From Linanthus parryae (taxonomy: Eukaryota > Streptophyta > Magnoliopsida > Ericales > Polemoniaceae), in the NCBI GenBank assembly GCA_023055425.1, contig JALGPY010000002.1:140179927-140243926 (forward strand): a stretch of DNA of 64,000 nt, in the 5' to 3' direction. The translations under genes were made by a program, and so were the position numbers. The notes below the pieces were generated by a model. The model saw nothing but the letters and a program-made list of their open reading frames with translations. It had not been told where the DNA came from and did not search any database. Of this stretch, positions 1 to 11,458 are shown in pieces (the first letter of the stretch is position 1; every line of letters begins with the position of its first letter).

Positions 1-1026
1 TCCGGAGTCGAATCCACAAGGAGAGGAGGGTTAGATAATGACTTACTATCACTAGAGTAAGCGGCTAACTAAGCAAGTAACAAATTCTCTCAATCACTTT
101 AGAGCTTGCCAAGCTATCAAATCCACCACTAGTGATGGAGCAAGTTTGAGAATGCGAGTAAGAACCAAAAGAAACGACTACTAATACTACTACGATTCAA
201 GAGAATGAAGTTGGGTCAATTGATTTCGCTAGAAAACTTGCAAGTGAAGTCCAACACCCAAACTTTGTATCAAATGAAGAAGAATGGATTCTAAAGCAAA
301 GATGAATGTCTAGCTCATGAATTAAAGAGCGAAACATAAAATCGAGTTATGTCAAGCATCAAGGATATGTACTCATCTAACTAAGTCCACATACAAGATC
401 AAGCCACAATTCGGATTTGTCTTTCGACACACGAATTCAATAACTCGACATCCAAACTTGTGACAACTTGAAGAACAATTAAAAACTTTACAACAAGCCA
501 TCCAACTTCATCAAGTAACCCAACAAATGAACTGGCAAAGCATGTTATTGAGTTGAAGAAGAGATTTCACCAATATATTCAAATAGATTTCCATTTATTT
601 CAAGCTCAAACTCAAGAATACACAAGTCTATCTCAAAATCAACTCCAATAACCCAATACTAAGCTATAACTTGAAGAACTAATTCACTTGATTTCAAAAC
701 TGCACAAAACTATAAGTAATTGAGAAGCCTGTGAATCTAAACTGCTGCTGCAGTGCTACAGTAACGAGACAGAAACAAATCACAGCTGCAGCAAAAGCAT
801 AGTAGTAACCAGAGCACAAAACCGCCTGAAACTGACCTCCTCTCTCCCCCTCTTCCTCTTTCCCTTGTTCTTGGCCCTGATTATGCTCAAAGAGAGCTCA
901 GGCGCTCAAGAACAATCCCTGACTTGGGTGAAATCGGAGAGAGAGAGAGGACGAACATAGACCCAAAACAGAGCGTATGAACTGTCCGTCTGTGAGAGAG
1001 AGCTCCTGAAACTTCTTCACCATCTG

Positions 1027-1034
1027 TTTATATA
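1027..1034 (-). promoter_or_regulatory. TATA box of LTR-A
   Basis: Minus-strand TATATAAA in a GC-richer surround (CTGCAGCC before it), followed downstream by a GA-rich stretch. It is conserved in the LTR copies I compared, for example 25356-25363, 28233-28240 and 54486-54493. Transcription would run toward lower coordinates. Promoter function is inferred from position and motif only. Confidence 0.55.
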
Positions 1035-1167
1035 GGCTGCAGGAGAGGGTTTCGTGGCCTCCAAGCCTTCATCTACGCCCTCCAATTCGTCTCCCACCCT
1101 TTGCATCGTCGATTTCAAACCCGTTCACATAAACCCTAGAAATTGGGTAACTACAAAAAAAATATGC

Positions 1168-1460
1168 AAATACGACGGTCGGAACCTGTCGTTTAAGGGT
1201 AAAAAACCGTCGTAATAGATTAATACGACGGCCACGTGGCCGTAGTATCGAAAGGCGTCGTATTTGATGATACGACGGTCGCCGGCCATCGTTTTTGACT
1301 ATATACGACGGCGGAAGCAGTGTGTCGTTAATAATTGTCAAATACGACGGGTATATAGTGATACGACGGTTACCTAGTTGACCGCCGTTTATTACAGGAA
1401 AATACGACGGTAATGTTTTCCCGTCGATTTTGTATTTAATACTACGTTTGTCCGACTGTC
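1168..1460. repeat. Left subterminal repeat zone of the CACTA-like element
   Basis: At least seven ATACGACGG motifs plus inverted CCGTCGTA or GCGTCGTAT versions. Several pair into short hairpins, for example around GGCCACGTGGCC at 1227-1240. This is typical of transposase-binding subterminal repeats. Confidence 0.7.
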
Positions 1461-3244
1461 GTAATTAAGTTCATTTACGTTAAAAAAAATATTTGCCAGA
1501 ATTGGAGAAATTCACACTAGTAAGGCAACAAGATTAGCATAATAAGAGAAAATGTTTTCACTAAAGTATAATAGTATTTATTGATACATATATTTAAAAA
1601 ACATGAATTGCCTTAACATTTGTCCTTTACATATGTGGAAATGCAACCTCATCCTCGTGCCCATCTTCTTTGATGGCAATCAATCTGATCTGCACCATTC
1701 AAAATATATAGTCAATATATATATTTATAGAGGAAAAGTATGAAAATTCGTATTGATGTTTAGTTTACAAGTTGGTAAAACTTCTTCAGTGGAGCATAAT
1801 GCACCTAATGAAAAAATGGTAATATCCAAAATGATCTGGAATCCAGAGAATAGATTATCACAAACATGTATTTGTAACCTTTCAATTACATGCAATTCCA
1901 ATTTTTCACATAGATAGCCTGCTAAGGATGAGTTCCCAAGATAGTTATTTTTATTTATTTTTTATATCATCACTCTCCGTCTATAAGTTAAACTTTGAAT
2001 TTAGGATGAATGTATAAAGCATATATATAAGCATAGGCCACAGATGGTATGGAAAACAGAGCATAGACTAAGGGCAAATGTTTAATGAAAACAGTGCTCT
2101 AATTTGGCCCAAAATGCGAGTTTTTATCAAATTTAATATAGCATGGTCTATTTAGGCATAGTATTTATGTTAATGCTTAATGCTCCGGGAAAATATATAA
2201 TGGATCTCAGAACATGGCCAATTTCTATGGGAAGTCTATTACTTAGCTTTTTAACGAGTGCTCATAAGCACAAATCTGATGATTGCCTGTTTCTTTACTT
2301 ACTTTTAAAACAGAGAATCGACGAGCCTCCACAATTTGGGGTACAACTTGGATCTCAAACTGGGAGTTAAACCCATAGAAATCTGCAAGATCTGAAGTGA
2401 AACTAAATCAATTTGCAATAACTAATACAATCCAAATTTAATTCTAAATTCACTTCGGGAATTACTAAGCATGTGATTCAACTATAACAGGATCTCATAT
2501 GGTTTATGTATTTATTAATTTTTTCCTATACTTGGGGTACAAGATTAACATAATGAGACCATTGATGAATAACAGATAAGGGATGTAAAATCATACCTCC
2601 AAATATTTGAAGACTTTCAGAAATTGTGGAATGGGATTCAACACCAAACAAACAGAAAGCCTCCATTCTGTGACCAAAGTCAGTGAGCGTTAGAAACCCT
2701 AAGCGAGCTGAGACTGGCTGTTCCTGTAAAGACTCCAAAATTGAAGAAAGTTTCTGAAATTGCAAAGAAACATTAGATAGCAGAGGTCGGCTAACATGGG
2801 TTGCGACATCCTCTTATTCTCGAAGAGGCCAGATCGAGAAACTTGGGATCAAAGAGCAAGAGAGATCGGAGATAGTTACCTGCAATCGAATCGTACACAC
2901 CATATTGAATGATTGAAGATGTTTGAGGGACCACCGATCTAGATCTGGAGACGGGAAGGACGTCCATTGGAAACTATACAGAGGTCGACATCGACCCTTA
3001 ACTGGAGATAACTGAACGACTATGCACAAAGAGAAAGACGAAGTTTCCAGGGATCGGAGACTCGGAGAGAGAGAGCCGAATAGGTTTAGTAGCAATATTT
3101 TTTTTTTGGGAGGAAGACGTCTACAGTTTTTCATAATTTAGCTTATCTTTTCTTAAGAAATTAACTTTTTCTTTATTTACTTTTTTTAGAATCACTTTAG
3201 ACTTTCTCACGCAGTGCGAATCCGTCATTGCGTTTTTTTTTTAA

Positions 3245-3450
3245 ATACGACAGTCAAATAAACTGTGTCGTTAATAAATGCCAGATAAGACGGCCGGAAC
3301 TTTTACCGTCGTAATTGGCTATAAATGCGGCGGTTTTTAAGAGACCGTCGTTCTTGAGGCTTAATACGACGGCCACCAGTTGGCCGTCGCTTTTAGGTTA
3401 TATACTACGGTAATGGTGGCCGTCCTTTTTTCTGGCCGTCGTATTTGCCC
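3245..3450. repeat. Right subterminal repeat zone of the CACTA-like element
   Basis: Mirror of the left zone: AATACGACAG/AATACGACGG, TACCGTCGTA and GGCCGTCGTAT motifs in both orientations, ending just inside the T-rich terminal repeat. Confidence 0.7.
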
Positions 3451-4287
3451 TCTTTTTTTGTAGTTTCATTGTTGGTTCGTTCTTGGGCCAAATTGAGGGT
3501 TGTATACGGTTAGGAATGGGTTGGGGATCGTTTTGGGTTGAAAGTGAGTGAAGAGATGGCGATTTGGGGCTTGGTCGAAGCTTTGGAGAAGCTCGTCGTT
3601 GTGTTCATGGCTTCCTCTGGTTCATTCTGTGATATCACCGTCGGGGAGAGAGAAAGATAGGGGTCTGGCGTGAGTTGTTTGCTGGTTATTGCATCTTGGC
3701 CCCTTGATTTTGCTGGGGGCCTTTAAAAGGCCCCGAGCTCTTCTTGAAACATTTGAAAAACTTACCACTCCCACCACAATCCGTTAAAAAGTCTTCTTTT
3801 TAGTCCTTAGAAATTTTAGAACCTTACATTTTGGCCCCGATTCCGTTAATTTCTTCTCAAACAACCCCTTGGATGCAACTTTGGCCTTGTAATTTGGCCT
3901 CTTGGCTTCTGAATCTTCATTTTTGGCCTACTTATTTACTCATCTTCTCGCAAAGACCTTTGAATCTTCACTTTAACTTGAAATTTAGTTGCTTTGTCTT
4001 CAACTTTAGCCTCTTTATCACTTGACTTCTTCAAATTAATTCCCTTAAACTCCTTCTTCATATTCCTTGGCCCTCGTAAGCTCACTTGGATCGCCTCTTA
4101 AGTCTTGTGGAATATTTATTTGAGTCTCAAAGCGCAATTTTTCCTATAAAATAAAGAAATTCCACACAAACTAAAAGAAACAAGTATTAGTCTAGAAATA
4201 GGGTTATAATACACACGTTACACATAAAAGTAAGCAATCAAGAGTTCAATAACATACTAAAATGTGCAAATTACGATCCTTAACACA

Positions 4288-4298
4288 CCCCCACACTC
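4288..4298 (-). other. Polypurine tract before LTR-A
   Basis: Minus strand reads GAGTGTGGGGG directly before the LTR start TGTGTTAAGG. This is where plus-strand DNA synthesis of a Ty3-type element would be primed. The array interiors carry a different tract, TTGCGGGG, at the same point. Confidence 0.6.
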
Positions 4299-5305
4299 AA
4301 TGTAAACCATATCTCAAACCCGGTAGTCAATGTAACTCGTGCTACTTCCAACCAATCCTCCTCATCACCTAAGATGTAGAAAATATAAATGAAGCCCAAG
4401 CACTTCCTCCTATAAGATCAACCAACCCCACCCCATGACGTGCAAAAAATTTATCACGCACTACGGCACTCCACCTGTGATCGTGATGTATGGAAACGAC
4501 TCACCGCCACACCGAAGTGTGTTTCCGTCTCTATCTCACCCTCAAATCCCCTCAAAAGACGACATGTGAGATAATCCACTCAAGATGTATAATATCAGCT
4601 CACCCTCAACAAACCTCCCTAACTCAACTCCCCCTATCATGAACTATCATGACGCATAGGAAGGGACCATTCTAACTAGTGATGAAAGTCATAAGGAATG
4701 GCTTCCTAGGCTAGAGGCTGTGAATAAAAGGGGTAGATGGATCAAATTGGGGTAACTAGTGGACCTAGGCGATGGAGACGGGACGTGAGGTCCCCATAAA
4801 ATCACTCGCTCAGCTGTTATGTTGCCACTAAGGAAGGGTTGACGACTGCCTAAGTGACGGTGGTGTAGCGCTAGTAGGATAACTAGTTCGACAGACAGCT
4901 ACTCACGATTGTCGAGTGCATTAGCCCTATAGCCTTCCTACTCCAGATTCTCGCATCTACCTCACCTCAGATTGTCCTACTTCCAGGGATTTTCTATCAT
5001 TGAGCCCTATCCACGCTCACTCTTATTAAATGTCCTTTCTAAAAAAAAACATTTTTTAAGATTTTTCAATTTTTAAATTTTTTTCCGACACTATATGTAA
5101 CTGGCCAACTCGACTAACCACAACATAAGGTAGGTGGACTCAATAAATAAAAGTGCAACAAAATATACAATGCATAAAATAAACGTGCACATGCAAAACT
5201 AACAGACTCGACACCTACATGCAAACTCGACTTTCTAAACTACATGTAACAAGGCTATGCAATGGCTAACTAGCGGATAGCTAAAAACTCCACCACACTT
5301 AAGCG

Positions 5306-5325
5306 TTTCGTTGTCCTCAACGAAA
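5306..5325 (-). other. Perfect 8-bp stem hairpin with AGGA loop
   Basis: Plus strand is TTTCGTTG, TCCT, CAACGAAA. On the element's sense (minus) strand it is an 8-bp stem with loop AGGA, just upstream of a purine tract (AAGTGTGGTGG). The array interiors carry a hairpin of the same geometry and loop but a different stem at the equivalent place (26317-26336). Confidence 0.6.
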
Positions 5326-5950
5326 TATAAGGTGAAATCAAGAGGACTCGGCTGCTCAAATGTATGGCCGATGGGTCTAGTCGGAGTGAGTGCACGTGAG
5401 GTCTAGTCGGAGTGAGCTAAACAAGTATCCAATAATCCGAGTATGAGCAAGTAAAATATTTCAAGAAAATTAATCCCTTAGAGTGCCTAAGCAAGAATTA
5501 AAGTAGAGAGAGAGAAAATTGTACCAACGTTTTTGGAAACATGAGCAAGTGAAGGCAAGAGTACCGCCTTAAGCTCCTCGGTGTCCCCGTCACAAGTCTC
5601 TTCTTGAGCATAGGACAAATCCTACTCCAAGTATGCGAATTGGATTTTTTTTTTTCTTGGAGCTTTTCCTCTTTGTTTTCCCCCGCACTCAAACCACTCA
5701 CTATCTCTCAAAAGTCCGCGAGTTAATGTTAATGACGAGCTTGCAAGGACCAAAACCCACCAAAAAGTTTTGAATTTGAAGATGCTTTTGATTTTGTATG
5801 TGTGCGTGTTCTCGAGAGTTTGAGAGGAAGAAGATTAAGGAGGGTGTTTTAGATTCGAAATTGGGGTGTAGAAGGGTTAAAACCCGGTTTTTGCTTCAAA
5901 TAATACCCCCAAAATCCCAAAAATACACTCAAAAGTGTGACTTTCAGAGC

Positions 5951-6079
5951 ATTTCGGCCCGAAACGAAAAGTATTTCGGCCCGAAATGATTTCAAAATCT
6001 CAAAAAAGTGGCCTTGTTTAATTTCAGCACGAAATCAAGGGGCATTTCGGCCCTAAATAAATTGATTTCGGCCCGAAAT
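5951..6079. repeat. Cluster of five 15-bp palindromes
   Basis: ATTTCGGCCCGAAAT or one- to two-base variants start at 5951, 5973, 6021, 6044 and 6065. Each is self-complementary around its centre, so any pair can also form a larger hairpin. It lies in the non-coding interior and its function is unknown. Confidence 0.6.
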
Positions 6080-6869
6080 GCCCTGGGACTCACCGGATTT
6101 TGTTTTTGCTCTAGTTTCTTCGTCCGATGTCCGATTCCTTCGATTCTCGCGCTCACGGACTCGTCATTGAATGTACAATCCATTTTTGGCTGAAAAATTC
6201 CCAAATTCATCTCATCTCCAAAATTTCTCTCTAGCACGAGAATCAAGTCCCTTTAAGCTTGTGACTTCTTTCATTCCTTTTCGGATTCCGATGCGTGCAA
6301 ATCCGAACAACAACTAGCTGCAAATATACCCGATTAGTGAATAGCTACTCCTCAAACTCGAGTAGCCTCTCTTCCGAGATCCTATTCACAAATATCTCGT
6401 TGTGCCTCATTTTGCGTGCAATGTAGTGCACGTGCATCAAGAAGGGAAATCCGAAGTGTTCTTCAGTACCTGTTTCCTGCACACTCATGAAAAATATTAA
6501 ACCTCTCTCTATATCGTCTCTCACAATCAAGTATGGAGAACTAAATACAAAACTAAACAAAATAGCAAATATCCTACTCTGCATTGGGTTGCTTCCCAAG
6601 AAGCGCTTGTAATTTAAGGTCGACGTCCCGACCCGGTTACCTCAAACGTCTAGCGTAGTGAGGATTCTTAACTCTCCACTTCTTCTTCTTCCACCATCGT
6701 TTCTCGATGACTTTATTCTCACGAATTGCACCCATGTGCAAAGAAGATGATGAGCAATTGTAGAAGCCGACTCTTTTCATCTTGCACTTGATCCTCTTGA
6801 TCAACTTCCACAAAGTTCCACTGGGCTCAAATGAAATCATCCCAGTAGTTCCACTGGGCTCAAATGAAT

Positions 6870-7646
6870 CTATGAAACATGCATCTCATCTATACCCCCA
6901 CACTTAACGATTTCCAACTCCTTGACAATGGCATATAGATTGTCAATATAATAGCCAATAGAAAAAGAAATTGGAAGTTTCCCATCACGTTCTTCCCAAA
7001 AATATTCTCCATACACAAGTCTTTTCAACTCATTGCGGACTTGATTTCTATGAGATATGGAAAATTCTTCAAGAAACTGAGTAGGGGCTTTTACCTCAAT
7101 TGTAATGGACACTATTTCTTCGCCAGCTCCATCATCAGCACACCACAAGCTCCCAATGTTGGCTTCATTCCAATCATGCCAAGGCTGTGAGATAATTGGA
7201 GGTTGCCTTACTGAGAGCATCGCCTCCTCTATTGTAGGATACACAACTCCACCCCAGTCTAAATCAGAGTCTGAGTCCTCATAAATGGCAGAGTCCACCA
7301 ATGGTTCATGGAAACTGCATTTTTCGTACGGATCATGTATCTTTGCGTCCACGAATGCAGCTTGGGATGCGGATTCTCGTTCTTTGCATCTCTAGGACAG
7401 CTGTGTAGCCAATGAGGTTCATCCAAACCATCTTGTGATGGTGACCATAGAGGCTCGATTAGGGGCTCAATGGCATGTGCCAGAGGGTCCTCTTGTGGCT
7501 CAGGTGTCCAGGGACATCCGTGTGATGCGCGCTTGGATCTCCCCCATAATATTGTGTAAGTCATCCACGCTTGCTGATGAGTCCTCTTGATGCTGATGAA
7601 GTTGTGGTGGTTTGAATATGCATGCGTCTTCATATTTGTGATCCAT
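6870..7646 (-). pseudogene. Degenerate open reading frame of the non-autonomous element
   Basis: A minus-strand frame starts at an ATG at 7646 (MDHKYEDAC...) and stays in register to the stop at 6870. It contains four in-frame stops between about 7510 and 7370. The last 160 codons are open, acidic and Trp-rich (SDSDLDWGG near the start, FSIGYYIDNLYAIVKELE near the end). Between the stops, an alternative frame (7259-7633) is open and protein-like, so two compensating frameshifts are possible. I do not recognise a domain. Position just after the primer site suggests a decayed gag-like or element-specific protein. The copy at 60328-61104 has the same breaks. Confidence 0.4.
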
Positions 7647-7900
7647 CTTGAATTTTTAGCACCAAATCATTGAGTATGTGCCATCATTGTGCCAAACTCT
7701 ACATTTAGCACAGTAGTAGGGGAAATCAGAGATCCCCACATAATCCTCGTTGCTCCACATGCTCATTACGTCTCCAGCTTCCTGTGTTCCTCCAAAAACT
7801 AACTCACAAGAAACCCGTGAAGCACATAAATAGAAACAAAATAAATAATTTTAAAATAAAATTACTCTAAACTAACTCCAAACTAAATAATCTACCGCTG

Positions 7901-7918
7901 TCCCCGGCAACGACGCCA
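7901..7918 (-). other. Primer binding site, tRNA-Asp type
   Basis: The plus strand TCCCCGGCAACGACGCCA matches, with one mismatch, the 3' end of plant tRNA-Asp as I recall it. The minus strand is therefore a primer site (TGGCGTCGTTGCCGGGGA) of the kind used by Athila/Tat-type and related non-autonomous elements. It sits six bases from the end of LTR-X, as expected. Confidence 0.75.
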
Positions 7919-7924
7919 AAAACT

Positions 7925-9553
7925 TGACACTTTTTCTTACGTGTTACCGCAAGTGCACGGTTCAAGTAATATAGGGTAATATTTCAACCCTGAGTTATCG
8001 ATCCCACTAGGAAAAGCTTGAGATTATTTAATAAGTTATTAACTTAGAGTACTGTAACAGGAGGAAGAATTTGATTAACTAAGGGGTCACCAACAAACAA
8101 GTGACTGAAATTAAATAACAACTAAACTAATATTTTTGGTTTTTTATTTTATTAAAACAATTATGGAGAATCTAGGCATTCTCTAGATCACCTAGGACTG
8201 TATATGATTTCCGTATTAGCTATGTAACACGTTAAGTCTATTTTAGTTAAGCCGGGTAAAAGCACTGACAATCTCCTCTCGGTCTCATGTCCTTCTACGT
8301 CACGGTTTACTTGGTGTCCTGTTGGTCCACCTACATCTACCGGTCCGTTCTAGTAGGCTAACGACAGTGCATGGAATGATGTCCTCTCAGACCACCACCA
8401 CACGAACACCTCACTATCTCCGACCGAATCTACCCACTAAGGCCAATCCTACACACTTCTCTTCTCATTCTCAGTGATTAAGGATTGTTGTTCATATCTC
8501 ATCACAACTAGGTCTAAGTCGCTCTCACACACTCGCTAGCTAATTAACAAGTCTGGTTAGTTACTCCATTCTGGCCAAGGAATAAGCATAGTATATGAAC
8601 AATTAGCTAAAAAAACGACTAACATTAAGCAAGATCACAATCTATGAAGAACACGAAGATTCAAGAGTTATCAATTCATACCCTAACCGTGTCAATAGAC
8701 TAAGATCTTCAATAAGTTCATGAAATCAAATGCCATCCAATAGATCAAATCAAAAAGAATGAAACAAAGCCTTTAATCTGGAAAATATAATAGTCAAAAT
8801 AAACCCTAGGCTCCCTAGAGAAGCCTAGAAAAATATCTAGCTACTACTTGAAATCTTAGCAACACGACAAAGTTTCTCCATACAAGTGATTAAAAGAGGG
8901 AAGAAGAGATCAAACACTAGAAATCGTGAAGTTTGCGCGATCCGGGCTCTTCTCCTTGCTTGAGGTTGCTTCCAATGGAGTCTCCTTGCTCTCCTCCTTG
9001 TTCATGTCTCTCTCGAAACGTGAATGGTTTTAGCTCCGTGACATATCGTTAGTAATTGCACAATAGCCCCCTGAAATCTGCTTCTAACTTCGTCGGGCCA
9101 TAACTTCTTCGCCCGAACTCGGATTTAGCTCCGTGACATATCGTTTGAAATCTCTCTAAGTCTACTTTCATTTGGAACTGGTCTCACGTCCAAATTATTT
9201 GTAGATATCCAGCTAGTATCAAAATAGTGCAAACTGGTAATCCAAACTCCTCCAATTCGGCTTGTCTTCACTCCACTTGAGCTCCGGTTGTTTCCGAAGT
9301 TCGTTCCATGCCTCCTATCAACCGATTAGCAGCCGTTCCTGCCAAGAAAACATGAACAAACATACCAAGCGATCATATTTGACAAATAACAATGAAATAT
9401 GAATAGAAAACACCCGGAATAACAATATAGCACATGGTGAACAACAAGTGATAAAACGACCTTTATTCTCTAACTTTGGGCTCAAATCACTCTCAAATAC
9501 CTATTAACATGTAGTAAATGCTAAATAATTATAGATCCTAAATGGCGCTATCA
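7925..9553 (-). mobile_element. LTR-X, 5' LTR of a Ty3-type element
   Basis: On the minus strand it starts TGATAGCGCC at 9553, ends GTGTCA at 7925 (1629 bp), and is followed six bases later by the primer site. The last part has the GTGCACTTGCGG string typical of these LTRs. A 21-bp direct repeat (TTAGCTCCGTGACATATCGTT) occurs at about 9029 and 9125. It is inserted in Copia gag sequence, which stops at 9554. No second LTR-X is in this half of the window and it is not similar to LTR-A. The copy at 61383-63011 is part of the large duplication. Confidence 0.7.
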
Positions 9554-11403
9554 ACTTCCTTACCCAGCTGTTAGACCAAGACTGGAATTTAGATTCATAT
9601 TTAGGGTAAACCATGTTACGTGGTCTAACCCCTTTTCGAACCCAAATTTGTCTAACATGTCCTTAAAGTTGAAATGGAAATTTTTTTCTCATTGTTTGAG
9701 GGTCTCTTCTTCTGAAAGGACAATTCATTTTAACATGAACTGTTTTGTTGCAGTAATGGCACTTAGGAGCAGTATTGTTACTAGCTTTTACAAATTTGGT
9801 ATTGTTCTTTCTAGGATAATTTGGATTGTAACCAATACCAGCTTTGTGAAGAGTCTGTTAGCTTCCTCCAAGAATCAAGTCCAAATTGTGTTCTGAGCCA
9901 GTAATTTTTGTCATTGCATACTTAGGATCTTGAAGTTTCTCAGTTAGAGTAGTATTTTGTGCCACCAATTCATCACAGTGACGTCTTCTAGCAAGAATTT
10001 TGTCACTCAGTAAAGAGTTCTCATTAACTACTTTCTTGACTTTAGTTTTCAAGTCCTTGAAACTGGTTTCCAAGGCTTTGAAATCTCTGTCATAGTTCTT
10101 CTAAGAATTTTTAAGGCTTTTATTTTTACAAACAGGTTCCACGTTTTCTTTTGCTTGCTCATGAACTTTTTCTTTCAAATTTCTAATCTCTTTCAGATAG
10201 TCCTTCTCATTTAAAAGCATTGTTCTAAGCTAGCCAGTGAGAACATCTGTTGGTTTAGAACTCAAATATTTTACCATTACCTCAATGTTCTTTTCATAAT
10301 TTTCATCATGCTTGGCCATAAGGCAGAGGTTGGCTTCTTCCTCCTCAGATTCAGAATCACTAAAGGAATCAAATCACTCCAGGAGGCTACCATAGCTTTC
10401 TTCTTTCTGTCATGGTCTTTCTTCTGAAATGACTTTCTTTTCTTATGTGTATAGTCTCTGATAAGTGTCCTGCATCACCACACTCAAATTAATTCATTAA
10501 CTTAGCATTATTACCATGACAGACAACTTTACCTTTGTAATCTGTACTACTGGAGGATCTGTGTTTGTCCTTTTCTGAAGTCTTTGTTTCCAAAGTTCTT
10601 CTTCATTTTTAGGATCCTGGTCAAGGATTTGGAAATGAGAGCAAAGGGATCCTCATCATCATCTTCTTCTGGTTTTGAGATGACTCACTCTCCTTGGCCT
10701 TGAGAGCTAAGTTCATGACACTGTCTAGTAAATCTCCATCCACTTCATTCATAGAGATCTCATGTGTAAGCAACTTTCCTTCCAAATCATCAATTTGAAG
10801 AGATGATATATCTTGAGCTTCTTCAATTGTTGTAGTCTATGGTTCCCATTTTACTTTAGGAAGACTTCTCAGAATCTTTCTAACATTTTATTCATTGGAA
10901 ATGTATTCTCCCAATGTATCAAGGTTGTTGACAATATCAGTGAACCTTTTGAAAATTCCTATGATTGATTCATCTCCATTCATCTTGAACAACTCATATT
11001 GCCTGAGGTATATGTTGATCTTAATTTGCTTTACTTGGATGGTTCCTTCAAAAGTCACTAAAAGCTTGTCCCAGATCTCCTTGGCAGTTTTGCAACCTGA
11101 AATCCAGTTAAAGTCATCTGCACTCAAAGAAAAATATAAGAGATTCATATCTCTACAATTTTTAGAAAATTGTTCTAGTTCAGAAGCAGAAAGTGAATCC
11201 TCATATTTGGGAGTTCTGAACCCATATTTCTCAGTATAGAATATGTGAGGACCCTTCTGAATGATAGTCAAAAGTTCCATATCTTGATCAATGATGAACA
11301 TTTTTATCGAGGCTTTCTAGTGCACAAAGTTGTCACCACAGAACAAGGGAGGTCTATTAGCAGCTCTTCCCTGTGAGAAACAACCATCTCCTTCAGTTTT
11401 CAT
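9554..11403 (-). pseudogene. gag: Copia (Ty1-type) gag remnant, truncated by LTR-X
   Basis: The frame starts at ATG 11403 (MKTEGDGCF...NRPPLFCGDNFVH), shortly after the primer site, with an amber stop replacing the conserved Trp at codon 29 (11317-11319). It reopens as 10888-11301 with gag-core features (AKEIWDKLLVTFEG, LDTLGEYISNE), then stops again. In the same sense strand follow a TIEEAQDISSLQIDDLEGKL region (near 10760-10840), a broken zinc knuckle (near 10455-10520), a coiled-coil stretch (9858-10073) and an intact CCHC knuckle CHYCNKTVHVKMNC (about 9726-9767). The order is that of large Copia (SIRE-like) gag proteins that bind element RNA. Several stops and frameshifts make it non-functional. 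Everything downstream (pol) is lost at the LTR-X junction. Confidence 0.75.
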
Positions 11404-11440
11404 AATCACAAGATTGTTAGATATATGCAGTGATGCAATC

Positions 11441-11450
11441 TCTGATACCA
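11441..11450 (-). other. Copia primer binding site, initiator-Met type
   Basis: Minus strand TGGTATCAGA, the standard Copia primer site complementary to initiator tRNA-Met, lies between the gag start (11403) and the LTR. Confidence 0.8.
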
Positions 11451-11458
11451 ATTTAAGG

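Larger units (their letters stand above)
1149..3465. mobile_element. Non-autonomous CACTA (En/Spm)-like DNA transposon inside LTR-A
   Basis: All array LTRs read through this site uninterrupted (GGGTTTTCATTG, for example near 25480). Only L0 and L11 carry this 2317-bp insertion. The ends are perfect inverted repeats, AACTACAAAAAAA and TTTTTTTGTAGTT. Both subterminal zones are packed with ATACGACGG and its complement CCGTCGTAT in both orientations, the transposase-binding layout of CACTA elements. The terminal base is A rather than the family's C (AACTA for CACTA), and I cannot see a clean 3-bp target duplication. Between the subterminal zones (about 1500-3230) is AT-rich DNA. No transposase is visible and the small open frames there look like chance. 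It would depend on a transposase elsewhere. Confidence 0.7.
1..4287 (-). mobile_element. LTR-A copy L0, interrupted by a CACTA-like element, cut by window start
   Basis: Apart from the insertion at 1149-3465, this stretch matches the LTR part of every array unit (for example 27206-29178). Read on the minus strand the LTR begins TGTGTTAAGG at 4287. Its other end lies outside the window; intact copies extend 67 bases further, to TGTAGAG on the plus strand. The right edge is defined because the same LTR is followed by two unrelated interiors: the long one at 4288 onward here, and the short one in the array. Both begin with a C-run, a polypurine tract on the minus strand. No coding capacity is seen. 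An LTR reading is favoured over a plain satellite by the TG..CA ends, the TATA box and the adjacent polypurine tract. Confidence 0.8.
4288..7900 (-). mobile_element. Interior of a large non-autonomous Ty3-type element (LARD-like)
   Basis: On the minus strand this lies between a primer site (7901-7918) and a polypurine tract followed by LTR-A (4287). No protease, RT, RNase H or integrase is present, so it is non-autonomous. Visible contents are a degenerate reading frame (6870-7646), two further purine-tract look-alikes (AAGTGTGGGGG near 6895-6905 and AAGTGTGGTGG near 5291-5301), a perfect hairpin at 5306-5325, a cluster of palindromes at 5951-6079, and about 1 kb of AT-rich sequence at 4300-5290 with nothing recognisable. 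The LTRs at its two ends are unrelated (X and A), so it is either chimeric or two elements merged. A near-identical copy lies at 57747-61358. Confidence 0.6.

Noticed and set aside
2143..2370. 75-codon frame inside the CACTA element
   Set aside because: No homology recognised, AT-rich, and its repeat at 55602-55829 is due to the duplication.
7901..7918. tRNA-Asp gene
   Set aside because: Only the 3' 18 bases resemble the tRNA; no cloverleaf or internal promoter surrounds them, and the position beside an LTR makes it a primer site.
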